Below are positions 1-8,407 of a stretch of 34,395 bases of DNA, in pieces (the stretch's first letter is position 1; every line of letters starts with the position of its first letter). Both the position numbers and the translations under genes were made by a program. This stretch comes from Candidatus Nomurabacteria bacterium (GTDB taxonomy: Bacteria > Patescibacteriota > Minisyncoccia > Phycocordibacterales > UBA5272). The DNA lies in contig CALRDS010000003.1 of the NCBI GenBank assembly GCA_943354975.1, positions 1 through 34,395 of the forward strand. The letters run 5' to 3'. The notes beneath the pieces are model-generated. The model worked only from the letters and a program-made list of their open reading frames with translations. It had not been told where the DNA came from and made no database searches.

Positions 1-4
1 CCCC

Positions 5-754
5 ATGCCTTCTCCCGAACTCTGCACACAACTCCAAGAAAAACTAGCATCTCTTCGCACCATTGAGAAAGAAATGCAAGATCTTCAGAAAAGACTCCTA
101 ACTGAAGGCTCTTCTTCGGTTGGTGAAGTAAAAAAGGCTTTTCTTGCAAAAAATACGAAAGCAAAATCCCTAAAAATAGACTTAGAAAAACTCCTTAGAG
201 AAGCGTCCCCGGATGTACGTAAAGACACACCTGAATCCATTAAGAAACTCCTAAAGGAAATTGGTACTCCTGCTACCTTGGATGAATCGTTTGAGGGAGG
301 CATAATTGCTCTTGAAATAGATAAAAAGACTCTAGAAGCATTAAAGACGTGGGATAAGGCAAAGGATGCATATAAGAAGGCAGATAATGCCTCTCCATCA
401 TGGATATGGGACGAATTAGACAATATTCCATACACTGCCCCAACCTCTTCATCATACGGTGTTCTCGTACTCAATCATGGAGAAACCACACCTGCACAAA
501 GAGATAAGCTAGTGGCAGATTTAGACAAAAAAGGATTCCGTCCACTTGAATTCTCTGAATTGGTAGCACTCGGTATCATGAAGCCTGAATATAACAAAAG
601 AAACGAAATACTAAATACATATAAGAAATACTCTCTGGGCGGTGATTCTCAGTCTCCGTGTCTCGGCTGGCCTGGCGTCGAGCGTAGCTTGGACGCGAGT
701 GTTGTGTCGATTGTCTGGGGTGGGCGTAGTCGGTTCGTGTTTGTCCGCAAGTAG
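5..754 (+). CDS. DGR-type target (variable) protein: coiled-coil/helical N-terminus, C-terminal variable region ending SRFVFVRK
   Basis: ORF; C-terminal 95 nt (629-723) is an adenine-mutagenised copy of 1074-1168; ending resembles C-type-lectin-fold DGR targets. The true start may lie upstream of the window. Confidence 0.8.
   Translation: MPSPELCTQLQEKLASLRTIEKEMQDLQKRLLTEGSSSVGEVKKAFLAKNTKAKSLKIDLEKLLREASPDVRKDTPESIKKLLKEIGTPATLDESFEGGIIALEIDKKTLEALKTWDKAKDAYKKADNASPSWIWDELDNIPYTAPTSSSYGVLVLNHGETTPAQRDKLVADLDKKGFRPLEFSELVALGIMKPEYNKRNEILNTYKKYSLGGDSQSPCLGWPGVERSLDASVVSIVWGGRSRFVFVRK
629..723 (+). repeat. DGR variable region (VR)
   Basis: Hand alignment to 1074-1168 (offset 445, same reading frame): 21 differences, all at TR adenines. 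Confidence 0.9.
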
Positions 755-848
755 AACTTAGATTTTAGACACTTTGCTTAGGCTTTAGGCCTTTTGACTT
801 TTCGAATTGAAAATAAGACTGGGAATATAAGAATAAGAAAGGGAGAGG

Positions 849-1257
849 TATACTGGGGAGCGAGAGTAGATAATGTATACAAGGGTACTCCTTTGTATCA
901 TCGAAATCAGTAGGCTGTAGGCGAGAATTTTTGCGCACATGTTGTACAAAAAGAGTGTCTACGGTGTTTCAAAAAAGAAATCTACTTGGCGCATATATAT
1001 TGGGCATTATGATGCCGACTTAAATACAATACATGGTTGTGACTATGTATGGTGGGAAGCACGTATATATGCGAAATCTCTGGACGGTAATTCTCAGTCT
1101 CCATATCTCAACTGGAATGGCGACAAGCGTAACTTGAACGCGAATGATGTGTCGAATGACTGGAATGACTCTATGAATAAAGTCCTTATTTAGCAACAAA
1201 AAGTGACATAGAGCTGTAATGTTATAGGTCTTGTTTGTGTCACTTTTGTCACTTTTT
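849..1257 (+). ncRNA. Predicted TR-containing transcript
   Basis: TATACT at 849-854 and an 11-bp inverted repeat AAAAAGTGACA (1198-1208)/TGTCACTTTTT (1247-1257) ending in T-tract; TR lies between. ORF 939-1193 overlaps and may not be translated. Confidence 0.45.
1074..1168 (+). repeat. DGR template region (TR)
   Basis: Rich in AAY codons (AAC/AAT), 29 adenines, 21 of them substituted in VR; non-A positions identical. Confidence 0.88.
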
Positions 1258-1390
1258 ACTAGTGCTCGAGACGCGTCGTTTCAAGTTCTCTTAAATATAG
1301 TAAAATGTCCTTACAGGGGTTGACCGACTACGGTTCTAACTCGAGACGCTCCGCCAAAATTGATAGTTTGCTATACTTAAGTAATAATAT

Positions 1391-2158
1391 ATGCCCCCAA
1401 TAGAAAAACTTGAGCCGATGAGCAAAATGGAAAAGTGGAGTATAAAGACAAAGAATTTTTTAAAGATTAAAGCTATTTCTTATGGTGTGAGTGCTGCTGT
1501 TGGTGCGGGTGTTGGATATAAAGTTCAAGAAATGGAAAGAGCTGTGACTGGATATAGTCCTGACAAACATGAAAAGGTTATAAAAGATATTGCTGCAACA
1601 AAAGAAAAAGTAGATTCTTTTGAGGAATTCAAAAAACAACAAACAGAAAAAAGAAAAAATAGCATTAAAGAAATGGCGCTTGGGTTTTTGTCTGATATAA
1701 AAGAGAAGATTAAACAAAATGGTGTAGACCCTAAAAAATATTTGGAAAACACAGAGATGTACAGAAATTTGCTTTCAAAATATTATGATACTTTAAAATT
1801 TATAGATGATGTCTCATTACTTGCTCCAGCATTATTAATGTTTATTATGTTGGGTGGATTTTTGAGTAGAAAATTAACCGAAATGAAAGGAGATGCAGTT
1901 CAAAAAGAGCAGATTACTAGAATAATTGCAAAGATAAATGAGTTAGCTGATAATATTAACGCAATTTATGGACAAATTCAAAAAAATGGTCCAGAGTCTT
2001 TAACTGAAGCTGTAGCTGCAGACGTTAGACGAGTATTAATTGCTAGTAAAGAGGCATTTCCAGAAGCAGAATCTCTAATTGAAGATAAAGTTTCTCAAGA
2101 GCGAAGTAGTCTAGAAGAAAATAATAAAAAACCTCCAGAAGGTTCAGAATTATCTTAA
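1391..2158 (+). CDS. Hypothetical membrane protein (two predicted hydrophobic segments, coiled-coil)
   Basis: ORF, hydrophobic stretches SYGVSAAVGAGVG and LLAPALLMFIMLGGF; TATACT at 1372-1377. Confidence 0.7.
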   Translation: MPPIEKLEPMSKMEKWSIKTKNFLKIKAISYGVSAAVGAGVGYKVQEMERAVTGYSPDKHEKVIKDIAATKEKVDSFEEFKKQQTEKRKNSIKEMALGFLSDIKEKIKQNGVDPKKYLENTEMYRNLLSKYYDTLKFIDDVSLLAPALLMFIMLGGFLSRKLTEMKGDAVQKEQITRIIAKINELADNINAIYGQIQKNGPESLTEAVAADVRRVLIASKEAFPEAESLIEDKVSQERSSLEENNKKPPEGSELS

Positions 2159-2206
2159 TTTGTTATCAACTAGTTTCTATTCGTTAGTGAAGATATACTT
2201 AACGAT

Positions 2207-3262
2207 ATGGATAAGAAACTTCGTGTAGCGATAAATGGTTTTGGGCGTATTGGACGTGCATTTTTTAAAGTTGCATATGATAACCCTGAAATTGAAATAG
2301 TCGCGGTGAATGATTTAGGAAATGTGCACAATCTAGCTTATCTTCTTCAATACGATACAGTCTACAGAGTCTCACCTTTTGATGTACATGCAGAAATACA
2401 TGAGGATTCTAATGAACAATATTTAGTAATAGAAGGGGAGAACGATGTACGAGTAAAAGTCGTTCAAGAAAAAGATCCATTAGCTCTTCCATGGAAGGAT
2501 ATGGATATAGATGTGGTAGTGGAATCAACTGGACTTTTTACATCTTATGACAAGGCACAGGCTCATATAACGGCAGGCGCAAAGCATGTGGTTATTTCTG
2601 CTCCGGCAAAAGATGGAGCAGATGGAACAATATCTGGAGAAACTATTTTGCTTGGTATAAATGAAGAGAAGTTTGGAACAACAGAGATTACATCTAACGC
2701 ATCTTGTACTACCAACTCCGCATCTCCACTTATCGCAATATTAGACGAAGCTCTCGGTATTGAAAAAGCATTACTCAATACTGTACATGCCTACACTGCC
2801 TCTCAAGCGATTGTGGATGGTCCTAGTAAAAAAGATTTTCGTGAAGGACGTGCTGCCGCTCAGAACATAGTACCGTCTTCAACTGGTGCTGCGATTGCTG
2901 TTACAAAAGCTTTTCCAAAGTTAACAGGATTATTTGATGGAATATCTATGCGTGTGCCAGTTCCTGCGGGTTCTATCGTAGATGTTACATTTATTGCTGG
3001 CCGTGATACTACCGCGGAGGAAGTAAATAAAATATTAACTGATGCATCACGCGAAGAAAGATGGAAAGATATATTTACAGTCACAGAAGAAGAATTAGTT
3101 TCCAGTGATATTTTGGGACTACCTTATGCATCAATTGCCGATCTTAAAATGACACGGGTGGTGGGTAATCTCGTAAAAGTTTTAGCTTGGTATGACAATG
3201 AAATGGGGTATACACATACACTAGTCTCTCACGTAATAAAAGCTGGTAAGTCAATAAAATAG
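2207..3262 (+). CDS. gap: Glyceraldehyde-3-phosphate dehydrogenase
   Basis: INGFGRIGR, SNASCTTN, WYDNEMGY motifs. Confidence 0.97.
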   Translation: MDKKLRVAINGFGRIGRAFFKVAYDNPEIEIVAVNDLGNVHNLAYLLQYDTVYRVSPFDVHAEIHEDSNEQYLVIEGENDVRVKVVQEKDPLALPWKDMDIDVVVESTGLFTSYDKAQAHITAGAKHVVISAPAKDGADGTISGETILLGINEEKFGTTEITSNASCTTNSASPLIAILDEALGIEKALLNTVHAYTASQAIVDGPSKKDFREGRAAAQNIVPSSTGAAIAVTKAFPKLTGLFDGISMRVPVPAGSIVDVTFIAGRDTTAEEVNKILTDASREERWKDIFTVTEEELVSSDILGLPYASIADLKMTRVVGNLVKVLAWYDNEMGYTHTLVSHVIKAGKSIK

Positions 3263-3362
3263 ACCATCTTCTTCGTTACGGAGCCTCTTTCGCTCGTCAA
3301 CGTACTATTTAATACGTCTCCTCGCTCATTTCTCCGTGCCTTGAATATGGAACTATTTTATT
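3253..3362. repeat. Structured repeat, copy A
   Basis: 10-bp inverted ends AATAAAATAG/CTATTTTATT; inner ACGGAG/CTCCGT and CGTA/TACG; aligns with copy B near 23.4 kb with compensatory changes. Confidence 0.75.
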
Positions 3363-3407
3363 TACTTATAATATATCTAGTTTTTCATCAAATGATATAC
3401 TTTAAAT

Positions 3408-3866
3408 ATGAAGATTTATACAGCCACAGATCATGCGGGATTTGAACTAAAAGAAAAAATAAAAGAATACCTTGAAGAAAAAGGTCATGAAGTTTATGAT
3501 TGTGGGGCTCTTACTTTTGAATCAGGGGATGACTATCCAGAATATATGGCTCGTGCAGCGGAGGATGTGCAAAAAGATTCTATGCATGCACCATCTGTCG
3601 CAATTTTGTTCGGTGGGTCTGGAGTTGGGGAAGCAATAGTAGCAAATAGATTCGCCCATGTGCGTGCAGTAGTGTACTCAGGTGGACCGCTTGATGTTAT
3701 AAAAATCTCTCGTGAACATAACGATACAAATGTTTTATCAATAGGGGCGAGATTCGTTACAGAAAATGAGGCGATACAGGCCGTGGACTTATTTTTGGAA
3801 ACAGAGTTTTCCCATGCAGAGAGACATGCGGAACGCATTATACAAATAGAAGAACTTACTAAATAA
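3408..3866 (+). CDS. rpiB: Ribose-5-phosphate isomerase B (RpiB/LacAB family)
   Basis: ATDHAGFELKEKIKEYL, GGSGVGEAIVANR. Confidence 0.9.
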   Translation: MKIYTATDHAGFELKEKIKEYLEEKGHEVYDCGALTFESGDDYPEYMARAAEDVQKDSMHAPSVAILFGGSGVGEAIVANRFAHVRAVVYSGGPLDVIKISREHNDTNVLSIGARFVTENEAIQAVDLFLETEFSHAERHAERIIQIEELTK

Positions 3867-3871
3867 TTTTT

Positions 3872-4525
3872 ATGAACATAAAACCAGCGATTTTGCCACA
3901 TAGTTTCGAGGAAATACAAGAAAAACTTTCTCGTCTTGATGGAGTGTCGGCACGTATACAGATAGATTTGTGTGATGGAGTGGTTGGTCGTGAGAAAACA
4001 TGGATGCCAGATGGAACTGAATCTATGCCAGCAGGATTCTCGTATGAATTCGATTTGATGTTAAACGATTGGGGCGTGGCGACCATGAATTGTGTAAAGC
4101 TTGGTGCTAAATCAATTGTGGTGCACATGGATTCTTTCACAGATGAAGACATAAAGACACTAGTTGGATTCGTAGGACCGCATGGTGTGGCAATAGGCGT
4201 CGCAGTTTTAAATGATAAGTCTGTGGACTTTCATGCAGACATGATAAGAAAAACTCAGGCACTTTATCAAAATATTTTTATTCAAGTTGTTGGAATAAAA
4301 ACTATAGGTGAACAGGGGCTTCCATTTGATGAAGAAACAACTGAACGTGTGAAATTACTGAAGCAACAGTTTGAAGGAATTGAATTACAAGTAGATGGCA
4401 GTATGAAGCCAGAAACAGGTAAGCTTGTAAAATCTGCTGGCGCTGCCACCTTGGTAGTAGGCACGTACATATTTGGTTCTGGTGATGCTATGCACGCTTA
4501 TCAGGAAATGTCTGATATTGAATAA
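3872..4525 (+). CDS. rpe: Ribulose-phosphate 3-epimerase-like TIM-barrel protein
   Basis: DLCDGVVG, DLMLNDWG, LQVDGSMKPETG..GTYIFGSGD motifs; divergent. Confidence 0.7.
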   Translation: MNIKPAILPHSFEEIQEKLSRLDGVSARIQIDLCDGVVGREKTWMPDGTESMPAGFSYEFDLMLNDWGVATMNCVKLGAKSIVVHMDSFTDEDIKTLVGFVGPHGVAIGVAVLNDKSVDFHADMIRKTQALYQNIFIQVVGIKTIGEQGLPFDEETTERVKLLKQQFEGIELQVDGSMKPETGKLVKSAGAATLVVGTYIFGSGDAMHAYQEMSDIE

Positions 4526-4586
4526 AAGTATTTTTTCTGTGCATTAAAAGCTATCAGCTATCGACTATTAGCTATATACTGGGTGC

Positions 4587-5453
4587 ATGCATTCTCTTAC
4601 CGATGTAGAAGTACAGGCGCTCACTTTACGTGCTGAGGATATCCGAGAAAGTATTATAAAAATGCTGGTAGAAGCAGGTAGTGGTCATACTGCAGGGCCC
4701 CTTGGTATGGCGGACGTTTTTACTGCTTTATACTTTAGAATTTTAAATCATAATCCCCGCCACCCGACTTGGGCTCAGCGAGATAGACTTATTCTTTCAA
4801 ATGGACACATTGCTCCGGTTCTTTATGCGACGATGGCCCACGCTGGATATTTTTCTGTTTCAGAATTAAAGACTTTAAGAAAGTTTGGTTCAAGGTTACA
4901 GGGTCATCCACACAGAGAATCTTTACCAGGACTAGAAACTTCATCTGGTCCTCTTGGGTGTGGATTATCTCAAGCAATTGGTATGGCCCTTATGGATAAG
5001 CTAGAGAATCATAAACCGGATAGATATTTCTATTGTTGTATGGGAGACGGGGAATTAGATGAGGGGCAAAATTGGGAATCATTTTTACTTTTGAATAAAT
5101 ATAATTTAACTAAAGTAATTCCGATAATAGATCGCAACACTATTCAAATAGATGGTTATACAGAAGAGATTCTTCCGCTTGAATCATTAAAAGATAAATT
5201 TGAAAGTTTTAATTTTCATGTGATAGAAATAGATGGACATAATTTTCGCGATATAGTTCGTGCAACTGGTGCAGCAAAGAGTAGTATGGATAAACCCACA
5301 GTAATAATAGCCCACACTATTCCAGGTAAAGGAGTGACTTCATTTGAGGGTGATTATAGATGGCATGGAAAAGTTCCGAGTACAGAAGAGGGGAGAAAGG
5401 CGCTTAAGCAATTACGTAGTATGAATGGAAAAATAAATCTAGGCGAACTGTAA
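4587..5453 (+). CDS. tkt: Transketolase, N-terminal (TPP-binding) subunit
   Basis: AGSGHTAGPLGMADV, GDGELDEGQNWES; ends where the Pyr domain ORF begins. Confidence 0.93.
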   Translation: MHSLTDVEVQALTLRAEDIRESIIKMLVEAGSGHTAGPLGMADVFTALYFRILNHNPRHPTWAQRDRLILSNGHIAPVLYATMAHAGYFSVSELKTLRKFGSRLQGHPHRESLPGLETSSGPLGCGLSQAIGMALMDKLENHKPDRYFYCCMGDGELDEGQNWESFLLLNKYNLTKVIPIIDRNTIQIDGYTEEILPLESLKDKFESFNFHVIEIDGHNFRDIVRATGAAKSSMDKPTVIIAHTIPGKGVTSFEGDYRWHGKVPSTEEGRKALKQLRSMNGKINLGEL

Positions 5454-5457
5454 ATCT

Positions 5458-6444
5458 ATGCTAAGAACAACTTTATTTACACCTAAAGAAGAAGAAAAAA
5501 CTACTCGTGAAGGATTCGGCGAGGGTCTTGTAAATGCGGGGCTTAATGATTCACGTGTTGTAGCGCTGTGTGCTGATTTAACTGAGAGTGTGAAGATGGA
5601 TGGTTTTCGTAGAGAATTTCCACTTAGATTTTTTGAAGTAGGTGTTACAGAACAAGCGATGTCAGGGCTCGCTTCAGGAATGGCAGCTATGGGGTACATT
5701 CCATTTATGGCGAGCTACGCTATGTTTTCACCGGGGAGAAATTGGGAACAGATTCGTACGACTATTGTTTATAATAATCAACCAGTAAAAATAGTTGGAG
5801 CTCATTCAGGTGTTTCTGTTGGACCAGATGGCGCGACTCATCAAGCACTTGAAGATATGGCTTTGATGCGTTTGATTCCAAATATGCATGTGTTTGTACC
5901 TTGTGATGCGGTAGAGGCTCGTGTTATCACAGAACATATCGCAACTACAAAACACCCATCTTATTTAAGACTAACTCGTGAAAAAACTCCGATTATGTTG
6001 TCGGATGATTATGCATGGGGAAATGGTAAAGCTTATGTGATGCATATAGCTCAACATAAGCATGGAGGAAACTACGCACACAATGTCGGGATAATCGCAT
6101 GCGGTCCGATTATTTATGAAGCATTAAAGGCAGCAAGAGAACTTGAGAAAGAGGGAATCGGTGCGACAGTTATAAATATGCCACAAGTAAAACCACTCGA
6201 CACTGCATTTTTACTTCGCTTTGTAAAAGATATGAAAGCTATAGTTACAGTAGAGGAACATCAAGTATCTGGCGGACTTGGAAGTGCTATTGCAGAATTT
6301 TTAAGCGAACATCACCCTATACGTATAGCTCGTGTCGGTGTCGAAGACAGATTCGGTCAAAGTGGAAAAATGCAAGAATTGTATGAAGAGTATAAGTTAT
6401 CCGCAAAACATATTGCAGATAAAGTTAGAAGTGTGACGAGATAG
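5458..6444 (+). CDS. tkt: Transketolase, C-terminal (pyrimidine-binding) subunit
   Basis: ALCADLTESVKMDGF, RFFEVGVTEQAMSGLASGMA. Confidence 0.93.
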   Translation: MLRTTLFTPKEEEKTTREGFGEGLVNAGLNDSRVVALCADLTESVKMDGFRREFPLRFFEVGVTEQAMSGLASGMAAMGYIPFMASYAMFSPGRNWEQIRTTIVYNNQPVKIVGAHSGVSVGPDGATHQALEDMALMRLIPNMHVFVPCDAVEARVITEHIATTKHPSYLRLTREKTPIMLSDDYAWGNGKAYVMHIAQHKHGGNYAHNVGIIACGPIIYEALKAARELEKEGIGATVINMPQVKPLDTAFLLRFVKDMKAIVTVEEHQVSGGLGSAIAEFLSEHHPIRIARVGVEDRFGQSGKMQELYEEYKLSAKHIADKVRSVTR

Positions 6445-7437
6445 TTATTTCAAAATTGCGAGTTTAAAATTCGCGGGAGCTTTTTTCAGCAGTTCTTCGA
6501 TTTTTTCTTGAGTTAGTAGTCCTTCTTGTGCACCAATATGTTGTTCTACATTCATACTGTTTATTGGGGCACGTAGTATCGCTTCTTCTGGAGTTTTACT
6601 AAGAGCTAAATATGACACGAAAGTACTACAGAATGCGTCACCGGAACCAGTGCGCTCAAGTGGGGGGACAGTATCAGGATAAATCGGCTCATAGTATTCT
6701 TCTGTAGTCTTCATATACGCACCATGTGGCCCATCTGTTACCAAAACTATTTTTGGACCAAGTCCTGCAATTCCACCTAATAAGACTTTGAAATCATCCG
6801 TAGTAATTCCTAATATTTCTTCCGCCTCTTCTTTATTTACACAAAAGACTTCAGTGCGAGCATATATTCTTTTTAGTTTTTCTTTTCCAATTTTTATTTG
6901 ATAGCTACCAGGCTGGAATGCTAATTTTACTTCAGGATTAGCATCTAAATAATTTGCCAAGTCTTCATGTATAGTAAGTGAATTTTCTCCAAGAGATGAT
7001 AAGTAAATCCATTTCGGTTTTCCAATATCTGGAAATGCGCACATAAAATCAGTGTGTTTTATTAAAATAGTTCTGTCGCTTCCATACCAAAGGACATAAT
7101 GATAGTTCGTTTTCTTTCCCGCTTCAGTTCTGATAAATTTCGTTGAAACTTTCTCTTCTTCTAATCTTTTTATACATTCTTTTCCGTTTTCATCATCACC
7201 CACACAACTAACTAGAGCAGTTTTCAGTCCAAGACGTGAAGCTGACACCATAGCATTAGCACTGTTTCCTACAGCAGGAACTACGGTAACTGAGTCAAAA
7301 GGTATTTTCGCCCCATATGGAATACAGAGTTCTGCTCCTACGGCGGATTCTTGCACATGGCCAACAGAGAGCTTTATAAAAGCATCTATTACAGTGTCGC
7401 CAATACCAACAATATCAAAGGATTCCTCGGGATTCAT
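6445..7437 (-). CDS. PfkB-family carbohydrate kinase
   Basis: GDTVIDAFI, GNSANAMVSASRLGL, ERTGSGDAFCSTFV. Confidence 0.9.
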   Translation of the reverse strand: MNPEESFDIVGIGDTVIDAFIKLSVGHVQESAVGAELCIPYGAKIPFDSVTVVPAVGNSANAMVSASRLGLKTALVSCVGDDENGKECIKRLEEEKVSTKFIRTEAGKKTNYHYVLWYGSDRTILIKHTDFMCAFPDIGKPKWIYLSSLGENSLTIHEDLANYLDANPEVKLAFQPGSYQIKIGKEKLKRIYARTEVFCVNKEEAEEILGITTDDFKVLLGGIAGLGPKIVLVTDGPHGAYMKTTEEYYEPIYPDTVPPLERTGSGDAFCSTFVSYLALSKTPEEAILRAPINSMNVEQHIGAQEGLLTQEKIEELLKKAPANFKLAILK

Positions 7438-7479
7438 ACATTTTATTGTATCACCGGTAGGATGTTATACTCTGTTGAT

Positions 7480-8370
7480 ATGAAGTCTCTTATTCCTCAG
7501 TCCGAACAATATTTAGAAACCATTAATTCATATAAACAGCAGGGAAAAGCGATAGCACATTTTAATATTTCTAATTTGGATCAAGCACGCGCCATATGTG
7601 ATGTGGCGGGAGAACTTAATCAACCAGTCATCATCGGAGTTAGTGAAGGGGAGAGAGGCTATATCGGAGTTGAGATGACGAGAAAAGTGGTGGATGAATT
7701 GAACCAAGAATATGATATAGCAATTTTTTTAAATGCGGATCATACATATTCATTTGAAAAAGTACAAGAAGCGGTAGAGGCTGGTTATGACAGTGTGATA
7801 ATCGATGGAGCGAAACTTCCTTATGAAGAAAATGTAGAACTTGTAAAAAAATGTGTAGATTATGTAAAGGGTTATGAGAGAAGGACTGGTAAGCGTGTTT
7901 TGGTAGAAGCAGAGCTTGGATATATCGGTCAGTCGTCATCACTTAATGCAACCTTGCCTGAAGGTGTAACAGAGTCTAACTTAACGACCAAAGAACAAGC
8001 AAAGGATTTCGTCATCAGAACTGGTATAGATATGTTCGCACCGGCGATTGGAAATGTGCATGGCATGTTGGTGAACGCTCCAGAGCCTCGTCTTCATATT
8101 GATAGACTAAAAGAAATAGTTAGTATGGTAGACGTTCCACTAGTGCTTCACGGGGCGAGTGGAAATACAGATGAGGATTTAAAAAATTCTATTGATGCTG
8201 GTATTGCAATAGTTCATATAAATACAGAAATACGTAAAGCGTTCCGCGACGGTGAGATGGAATATTTAAAAGAGAATCCAAATGAAATAGCAGGCTATAA
8301 GTTTGGCAAAGAAGGGCAGGAAGAGATGAAAAAAGTTGTTCGCGCAAAAATGCAGCTATACGTAAAATAA
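7480..8370 (+). CDS. fba: Fructose-bisphosphate aldolase, class II (start re-assigned from 7351 to 7480)
   Basis: AHFNISNLDQARAI, LNADHTYSFEKVQEAVEAGYDSVIIDGA, VLHGASG; TATACT 8 nt upstream of ATG 7480. Confidence 0.93.
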   Translation: MKSLIPQSEQYLETINSYKQQGKAIAHFNISNLDQARAICDVAGELNQPVIIGVSEGERGYIGVEMTRKVVDELNQEYDIAIFLNADHTYSFEKVQEAVEAGYDSVIIDGAKLPYEENVELVKKCVDYVKGYERRTGKRVLVEAELGYIGQSSSLNATLPEGVTESNLTTKEQAKDFVIRTGIDMFAPAIGNVHGMLVNAPEPRLHIDRLKEIVSMVDVPLVLHGASGNTDEDLKNSIDAGIAIVHINTEIRKAFRDGEMEYLKENPNEIAGYKFGKEGQEEMKKVVRAKMQLYVK

Positions 8371-8407
8371 AATGTATAGTTAGGGTTATCGATAATGGAA
8401 ACTTTGA

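Noticed and set aside
85-474. Antisense ORF opposite the DGR target gene (and many others such as 273-455, 2563-2778, 11873-12172, 15265-15570, 19874-20176)
   Set aside because: Fully inside strong sense-strand genes, low-complexity Ser/Phe/Cys-rich translations, no initiation signals; shadow ORFs.
1300-1360. tRNA-like T-arm (CGGTTCTAACTCG)
   Set aside because: T-loop consensus TTCRA not met and no acceptor, D or anticodon arms could be drawn. No tRNA or rRNA gene was recognised in the window.
3253-3362. CRISPR repeat or phage att site
   Set aside because: No regularly spaced arrays anywhere in the window; copies are 20 kb apart with compensatory changes, unlike CRISPR or att core repeats.
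4545-4580. AGCTAT words before transketolase (AGCTATCAGCTATCGACTATTAGCTATATACT)
   Set aside because: Short AT-rich words overlapping the probable promoter; too little to support a separate repeat element.
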